Part shown: positions 60,665-64,000 of the stretch, in pieces
Position numbering within the stretch: the stretch's first letter is position 1
Layout: each line of letters begins with the position of its first letter
Source: Lingula anatina
Taxonomy: Eukaryota > Brachiopoda > Lingulata > Lingulida > Lingulidae
Assembly (NCBI RefSeq): GCF_001039355.2
Contig: NW_019773736.1
Span: 467,600 to 531,599, forward strand
DNA length: 64,000 nucleotides
Direction of reading: 5' to 3'
Notes under the pieces: model-generated
Told to the model about the DNA's origin: nothing
The model's database searches: none
What the model saw: the letters and a program-made list of their open reading frames with translations, nothing else
Translations under genes and position numbers: made by a program

Positions 60665-63606
60665 ATGTAAGTTCTTTCTGTTGATATGTATCTGTTTGTA
60701 AACATCATACAATATAGATAAGAACACACTGTTCAATAATTTTTTTCTATTTAAAACAATTTCAAATTGAGAAAAACTTATATATGACATGATGCTATGA
60801 TGCCTTTCTAATTAATCAGAATTATAAATCACAGTTGAATTTTATCGCAGCACATATTTTACCGGTTTGATATATCCAGTGCATTTTGTGGTATAATTTG
60901 AAGTCACGTCTATAGTTGTTATCTGGTTAGATGGGGTGTAACTCAACTGCCATGTAATAACTGCACTCAAAGGAAGTCCTCTGTAATTAATACATATACA
61001 TATAGTCACGAAAAACATATTTATCATCAACATCACTGCCATGTTTTAATATTGCACTCCCTAAATGATTTGCATCAAATTCAAGCATGTCTAACATGGT
61101 GATAGAAAAATACATGGTACACAAGTCTCAGAAAACTAACATAAAATTGGGATTTCAGTACATCCCTGAAATATGTAACATTACGGTACAAACCTGGCAT
61201 CAAAATATATTCCTGCATGATCATCATACAATTCATCAGAAATTTTTGTTGACAATTTTGACGCAAATCCTTATAACCAAAGTAAAGGAGGCACAACAAA
61301 TAAGTGGAATATTTCCACCCAGTATATCTATTTGAATATGGTGTATGTATGTATGATTTCCAACACTTACACAACTTTGAAGACATACTGATGTCGGCCA
61401 GGTCTAAACTTGGAAGGCTGCCCCATGTTAATCGTAGCCAATGCTGCCTGTGAAGACTGGAAATTATTCCGTGCTCCTACAGCCAGGTAAATATTATGTG
61501 GATTTTGGTTGTCATACCCCATCCAGGCATGGTAAGTGTTACCAAAGTCATCCAAACCGACACAGTTCACTATGGGAAGTAGAAGATCCTGGCCACCCTC
61601 TCCATCATAGGGGTCCTTGTATTCTCCTTGGTTGGCTGTACATTCTATGGTGCAGTGGCCCAAGCCAACAAAGTCTTGAATAAAAAAGTATATTGTCAAA
61701 ACATTAAATGAGAAGCAACTCAGATTACATTAACTGATATATGAAATCAGTTCTTTGTCCCTTAAAGAAATATTGATGTATTTTTGTAAATTTTCAGTCA
61801 GTCATTTCAACTGTAATCTATAACAAAAACTACAATTACGCTTTGAATTATTTCTTGGTATTTTGAAAATTGTTGAGAGATATTTCATCTCCTGTATGAA
61901 AACCAATGTGTAAATATGTATTATCCATGTAAAGTGTCTTTAACATTACCACTGAGGCATTGAACACAGTCTGGCATTCTGAATCCTGGTTGGCATTCTG
62001 TACAACTGGCCCCTGTCCAGTGCCCCCTGGTGTCATCATTATAGCATTGGCATATGGAGCCACCTTTAAAAAATTATTATGTAGTTATATATATATAACA
62101 AATACATCTATAAAATTATACCGTAGGAATATTTGAAAGCATCTTGTTTTCTACACTTAAGACTTAGAAAATCAATTTTCCCAAAAAAGTGTTAATTATT
62201 TTTTCTCACTTTCGATACATTTCAATAGTCAAATATATCTAAAACACAGATGTCAGTACAAATGTTCATATTTTCTCAATACCTGGTAATGTAGCTTCCC
62301 CGTGTATACACAATACATTACAGCTGGCATTGTATCCTATGTAGTTGTCCTCACACCTCTCACACTGCTCTCCCGTGTACTGTGGCACACACCTCTCACA
62401 GGCCAGACCAGCAAAACCATGACCACACACACAGTGGGGAGTGTTGCTGTCTACTGACAACTGACAAGTTCCTGGAACAAATGAAAAACAATACAATCAC
62501 AATTCAAATATATTTAAATTAAACAGCAGGTATGCAGTATTAAATTAGCAGGTATGTAGTATCGCACTTGGATAAATTGTTGAGTTAAAGTCTAACCCTG
62601 ATAAAAACACAAAATATATTGTCAATACATTATGCCTATAAAACATTTAGATAGTCTGATTTAAGTTTTATCATCTATCTCATTCAAAACCTGTGACATA
62701 AGGCTCAATAGGAACACTGCATTTTAGTCCAAATATATCAATATAGTAAAATAGCCATTAATTTTAACTTTATTTTAATCGAAATACAACTTACCTCTAT
62801 CATTACAAGGTGGATCACCAGGACAAACAAGTTGTGAGCAATTGGCTCCTTCAAAGCCAGGTTTACACAGACAAATGGACTGCCCTCCTTGTCTGGTGCA
62901 GGTGCCTCTACTAGAACAGTCTGGCTCTCCTGGATTTCAATAGTTTCATAATACTAACATCATACTGCTAAAATACAAGATCCTTCCAATATTTAAGTTG
63001 AAAGTAATACTATATAATCTCAAAAAAAGTTTTATCTTATATATAACCTCAAAGTCCTCAATGAGTACTATCCTTACTTCTGACTTTACACTGATATACC
63101 TCATAAGCATGCATCTTCACAAATGACTAATATACCTATGTATGTATTTGCACATATGTTGTCTGACACGCACTCACAAACACATGCATGCACGCACACA
63201 CACACACACACACACACACATTGAACCATTTAAGGGCAAAACATGCTCCTACCTGGACAATCCAACTTATTACACAGAGCACCTTTGTACCCTGTGTCAC
63301 ACAGACAGGAGTTGTTGGAGCACCTACCGTGTGTGGAACATTCAGTCTCGCAACCAGGGTCTGAGAAACAGGGGTTGCACTTGCAGTTCTGGCTAAAAGG
63401 AGGATCTTCATGACCATGTAAACATGGTAACTCACAGGAAGGACCCATGGAATTGATGCAGTTGGTACAGCGTGGCAGTGGAACAGCTTGTCCATCACAG
63501 GTGCCTGTGATATTATTAAATATCTTATTCATGGCCATTAAATATCTTGCTTTTATCATCTGTATCTAATGTTACTTCATACTTCATATTTTCTCTTGCA
63601 TTTAAG

Positions 63607-63664
<58 letters not shown>

Positions 63665-63978
63665 CACAATAGTAGTAAAATGGCAGTATTTTAGGTATAT
63701 ATAAATTAAATTCAGAATGCATTCAACAGTATGTAATAAAGTAATTGGTAAAACTTGAAAATACTGCCATGGTTGTGTCAGTGTTGATTAAGACTAAAGA
63801 ATTAAACATTTCATACCTCTGTTGTTACAGTCTGGAGTACCAGGACAGTCAGGAACGTTACATCCTGCTCCTTTCCATCCATTGTCACATATGCACTTCT
63901 GGTCAGCAATGTTACATGACCCATGGCCACTGCAGTTGGTGAGTACACCTGGACACCCCCTGTAGGTACAGAGTGGGC
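42236..63978 (-). CDS. Giant single-pass surface protein: EGF repeats and nine VWD-LamG-C8-EGF units (5' end outside window)
   Basis: Twelve GT..AG exons join into one open frame of about 6,166 residues. Every junction phase agrees and the summed length is divisible by three. Order: EGF-like repeats (63978-61950); an unnamed beta-rich module (61674-60863); an EGF pair; nine tandem units of roughly 500-660 residues; a transmembrane helix (about 42596-42673, [21 protein letters not shown]) with a KHHRKKR stop-transfer; and a 119-residue tail. A full unit has a VWD-like domain (FxTFDGxxYDF start; CGxC-type end), a LamG/jelly-roll domain ([10 protein letters not shown] ... GxIDELRVW, then LWxFDEGxG and PxWxxSxAP), a C8-like Cys-rich helical domain ending WPAQxLC, and two EGF-like modules (GYWGxxCxxxCPGG, then GxGxC). 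Sequons are abundant. It is probably a glycosylated cell-surface adhesion or matrix protein. Signal peptide and start lie upstream, and I know no named orthologue. Confidence 0.88.
42596..42673 (-). other. Transmembrane helix and start of the cytoplasmic tail
   Basis: About 26 uninterrupted hydrophobic residues ([19 protein letters not shown] and onward) are followed by KHHRKKR, the positive-inside signature of a type I protein. The tail contains Ser/Arg-rich [17 protein letters not shown] and acidic [17 protein letters not shown], including an NPxF motif of the kind bound by PTB-type endocytic adaptors. Confidence 0.85.
42690..44191 (-). repeat. Unit I (VWD-LamG-C8, no EGF), juxtamembrane
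   Basis: VWD-like: [21 protein letters not shown] to [11 protein letters not shown] (no CGxC). LamG: YALSVTK to [13 protein letters not shown], then LPLDEGYG. C8-like: [18 protein letters not shown] ... [12 protein letters not shown]. The expected EGF pair is missing and the membrane helix follows within about twenty residues. Confidence 0.8.
44192..46024 (-). repeat. Unit H (VWD-LamG-C8-EGF)
   Basis: VWD-like: [21 protein letters not shown] to GLMHSCNT. LamG: LAMSFSG to [11 protein letters not shown]. The FDEG segment is degenerate (WWPVRNGEI). C8-like: ICSEIFTG ... DYCQLNF. EGF pair: [10 protein letters not shown] and CSGHGSC ... GWNGSDC. Confidence 0.8.
46025..47850 (-). repeat. Unit G (VWD-LamG-C8-EGF)
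   Basis: VWD-like: [22 protein letters not shown] to [13 protein letters not shown]. LamG: YSLAFNN to [11 protein letters not shown], then [10 protein letters not shown]8-like: RCHAYFNSL ... NWCSFSF, without WPAQ. EGF pair: [10 protein letters not shown] and CSGNGIC ... VHGEDC. Confidence 0.8.
47851..49829 (-). repeat. Unit F (VWD-LamG-C8-EGF)
   Basis: VWD-like: [21 protein letters not shown] to [10 protein letters not shown] (CGxC lost). LamG: FALKFNS to [11 protein letters not shown], then [10 protein letters not shown]8-like: TCSDLF ... WPAQSMC. EGF pair: [10 protein letters not shown] and CSGHGHC ... LGNDC. Confidence 0.82.
50471..50693 (-). CDS. Giant gene exon, 223 bp: start of unit E C8-like domain
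   Basis: The acceptor is tatttaag and the donor is aatag|gtaaga. It encodes the [13 protein letters not shown] linker and the first half of the C8-like domain ([14 protein letters not shown]). Phase 1 in, phase 2 out. Confidence 0.88.
50892..50921 (+). repeat. (CA)n microsatellite, intronic
   Basis: An imperfect CA run between the 98-bp and 223-bp exons. Confidence 0.9.
51009..51106 (-). CDS. Giant gene exon, 98 bp: LWNFDEGIG segment of unit E
   Basis: The acceptor is tattttcag and the donor is gtaaat. It encodes [18 protein letters not shown] and then [12 protein letters not shown]. Homology with the same segment of the other units confirms the small exon. Phase 2 in, phase 1 out. Confidence 0.88.
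51434..52437 (-). CDS. Giant gene exon, 1,004 bp: unit E VWD end and LamG
   Basis: The acceptor is actttcag and the donor is aatag|gtaagt. It opens with [21 protein letters not shown], continuing the VWD begun in the previous exon, and ends in the LamG at ELRVWNR. This VWD is unusually Arg-rich. Phase 0 in, phase 2 out. Confidence 0.88.
52675..60516 (-). CDS. Giant gene exon, 7,842 bp: EGF pair, units A-D and start of unit E
   Basis: The acceptor is cattttag before 60516 and the donor is gag|gtatag after 52675. The exon is 2,614 codons without interruption, phase 0 at both ends. It opens with an EGF pair ([19 protein letters not shown], then CNGRGVC). It then carries four complete VWD-LamG-C8-EGF units and the first strands of the fifth VWD ([11 protein letters not shown]). 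An exon this long in a gene whose 5' exons are 114-304 bp is striking. Confidence 0.9.
52800..54719 (-). repeat. Unit D (VWD-LamG-C8-EGF)
   Basis: [24 protein letters not shown] to GICGTCS. LamG: YALFFNN to [12 protein letters not shown], then [10 protein letters not shown]8-like: FCYRLVL ... WPAKGLC. EGF pair: [10 protein letters not shown] and CNGHGEC ... GWIGADC. Confidence 0.82.
54720..56539 (-). repeat. Unit C (VWD-LamG-C8-EGF)
   Basis: [23 protein letters not shown] to ACGECKG. LamG: YCLEFNN to [13 protein letters not shown], then [10 protein letters not shown]8-like: HCTKLV ... CVDDIYN ... WPAQHLC. EGF pair: [14 protein letters not shown] and CNNHGTC ... GWFGADC. Confidence 0.82.
56540..58415 (-). 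repeat. Unit B (VWD-LamG-C8-EGF)
   Basis: [14 protein letters not shown] to [14 protein letters not shown], the best-preserved VWD signature of the nine. LamG: YGLYFNG to IRTWERSF, then VWTFVEGKG. The C8-like domain lacks the WPAQ motif. EGF pair: [12 protein letters not shown] and CNGHGTC ... GWVGPNC. Confidence 0.8.
58416..60285 (-). repeat. Unit A (VWD-LamG-C8-EGF)
   Basis: [24 protein letters not shown] to [14 protein letters not shown] (the first Cys of CGxC is lost). LamG: HCLAFN to GKVDDLRIW, then [10 protein letters not shown]8-like: FCTQLL ... WPAQEFC. EGF pair: [12 protein letters not shown] and CGQGTC ... GWYGERC. Confidence 0.8.
60598..60660 (+). repeat. (AG)n microsatellite, intronic, near a splice acceptor
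   Basis: A pure AG run of 63 bases (CT on the gene strand) starting about 80 bases upstream of the acceptor of the 7.8-kb exon. Confidence 0.97.
60863..60980 (-). CDS. Giant gene exon: unnamed beta-rich module, last part
   Basis: The acceptor is aattacag and the donor is gtaaaa. The exon encodes [19 protein letters not shown] and a final Cys-containing stretch. The WQL segment fits the VWTL strand expected at the end of the module. One base completes the previous codon, and the exon ends in phase 0. Confidence 0.8.
61371..61674 (-). CDS. Giant gene exon: unnamed beta-rich module, first part
   Basis: The acceptor is tattcaag and the donor is gtaagt. It encodes [33 protein letters not shown] and [18 protein letters not shown]. 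This matches from memory a module of bacterial and some animal secreted proteins with the pattern GTYTAxFGYNN ... IPVGxxNxFSP ... GQPTxFxPGRxxxVF. It continues in the next exon. Phase 2 out. Confidence 0.82.
61950..62063 (-). CDS. Giant gene exon: partial EGF-like module
   Basis: The acceptor is ttaaag and the donor is gtaatg. The exon encodes [15 protein letters not shown] ... [16 protein letters not shown]. The cysteine pairs suggest the second half of an EGF-like module. Phase 1 in and out. Confidence 0.8.
62283..62471 (-). CDS. Giant gene exon: laminin-type EGF-like repeat
   Basis: The acceptor is gttccag and the donor is gtattg. The exon encodes [21 protein letters not shown] and a second Cys cluster ([19 protein letters not shown]). 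Its cysteine spacing is closer to laminin-type EGF than the other modules. Phase 1 in and out. Confidence 0.82.
62795..62929 (-). CDS. Giant gene exon: EGF-like repeat
   Basis: The acceptor is aaatccag and the donor is gtaagt. The exon encodes [16 protein letters not shown] followed by [12 protein letters not shown] and [11 protein letters not shown]. Phase 1 in and out. Confidence 0.85.
63191..63220 (+). repeat. (CA)n microsatellite, intronic
   Basis: CA repeat of about 30 bases just downstream (in gene sense) of the exon ending at 63253. Confidence 0.9.
63253..63504 (-). CDS. Giant gene exon: Cys-rich and EGF-like repeats
   Basis: The acceptor is attatcacag and the donor is ccag|gtagga. 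The exon encodes [16 protein letters not shown], a Cys-rich stretch (CLHGHEDPP ... CKCNPC) and an EGF-like module ([20 protein letters not shown]). Phase 1 in and out. Confidence 0.85.
63608..63663 (+). repeat. (CA)n microsatellite, intronic
   Basis: A pure CA run of about 56 bases in the intron between the exons at 63817 and 63504. Confidence 0.95.
63817..63978 (-). CDS. Giant gene exon: EGF-like repeat
   Basis: This is the most 5' exon seen. The acceptor is tattttag before 63978 and the donor is gtatga after 63817. It encodes [15 protein letters not shown] ... [12 protein letters not shown], a full EGF-like module, and then starts the next ([11 protein letters not shown]). Phase 1 at both ends. 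Upstream exons lie outside the window. Confidence 0.85.
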
Positions 63979-64000
63979 CTAAAATATAACATAAAGAGTT

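Noticed and set aside
61087-61335. Plus-strand 82-codon frame in an intron of the giant gene
   Set aside because: It is intronic, AT-rich and has no domain. The minus-strand exons on either side splice across it in phase.
1-64000. CRISPR arrays, tRNA, rRNA or known microRNA genes
   Set aside because: I looked by eye for spaced repeats, tRNA box motifs and common microRNA seeds and saw none. A covariance-model scan would be needed to exclude them.

Overview
This is metazoan nuclear DNA: AT-rich, with spliced genes (GT..AG introns, AATAAA-type polyadenylation signals), long gene-free stretches, dinucleotide microsatellites, a paired-class homeobox gene and a giant extracellular modular protein gene. 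There are no bacterial-style operons. The overall look (frequent tacatgta-like motifs, high apparent heterozygosity, lineage-specific giant EGF/VWD/LamG protein) suggests a marine invertebrate bilaterian, perhaps a lophotrochozoan or an invertebrate deuterostome. The phylum cannot be fixed from the sequence alone.

Layout. 1-4.3 kb is almost gene-free, with one MITE-like element and one possible isolated terminal exon. 4.3-5.6 kb carries a minus-strand gene for a disordered 295-residue protein of unknown function. 5.6-19.1 kb is a near-identical direct duplication of about 6.75 kb, joined by a 25-base segment containing the only N in the window. Each copy holds a minus-strand ORF (372 aa intact in copy 2, frameshifted in copy 1) and a plus-strand ORF (371 aa complete in copy 2, cut off by the junction in copy 1). 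Neither protein is recognised. The duplication is either a recent tandem duplication or, more likely, two haplotypes assembled in series. 19.2-25.4 kb is non-coding.

25.4-31.8 kb is a three-exon, plus-strand Unc4/UNCX homeobox gene (408 aa predicted). It has the intron at homeodomain position 46/47, two eh1-like motifs and the C-terminal LYPxxQPxGF motif known from vertebrate UNCX. About 10 kb of non-coding DNA follows, plausibly its regulatory landscape.

42.2-64.0 kb is the 3' part of one giant minus-strand gene whose 5' end lies beyond the window. Twelve exons splice into one continuous frame of about 6,166 residues. The order is: EGF-like repeats, an unnamed beta-rich module resembling one from bacterial surface proteins, nine tandem units of roughly 500-660 residues each [VWD-like, LamG/jelly-roll, C8-like, EGF-like pair], one transmembrane helix, and a cytoplasmic tail of about 119 residues with an NPVF motif. 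Two exons of 7.8 and 8.1 kb hold most of it. This giant repeat-built, single-pass surface protein is the most unusual thing in the window. The gene is convergent with Unc4, and no functional link between them is evident.
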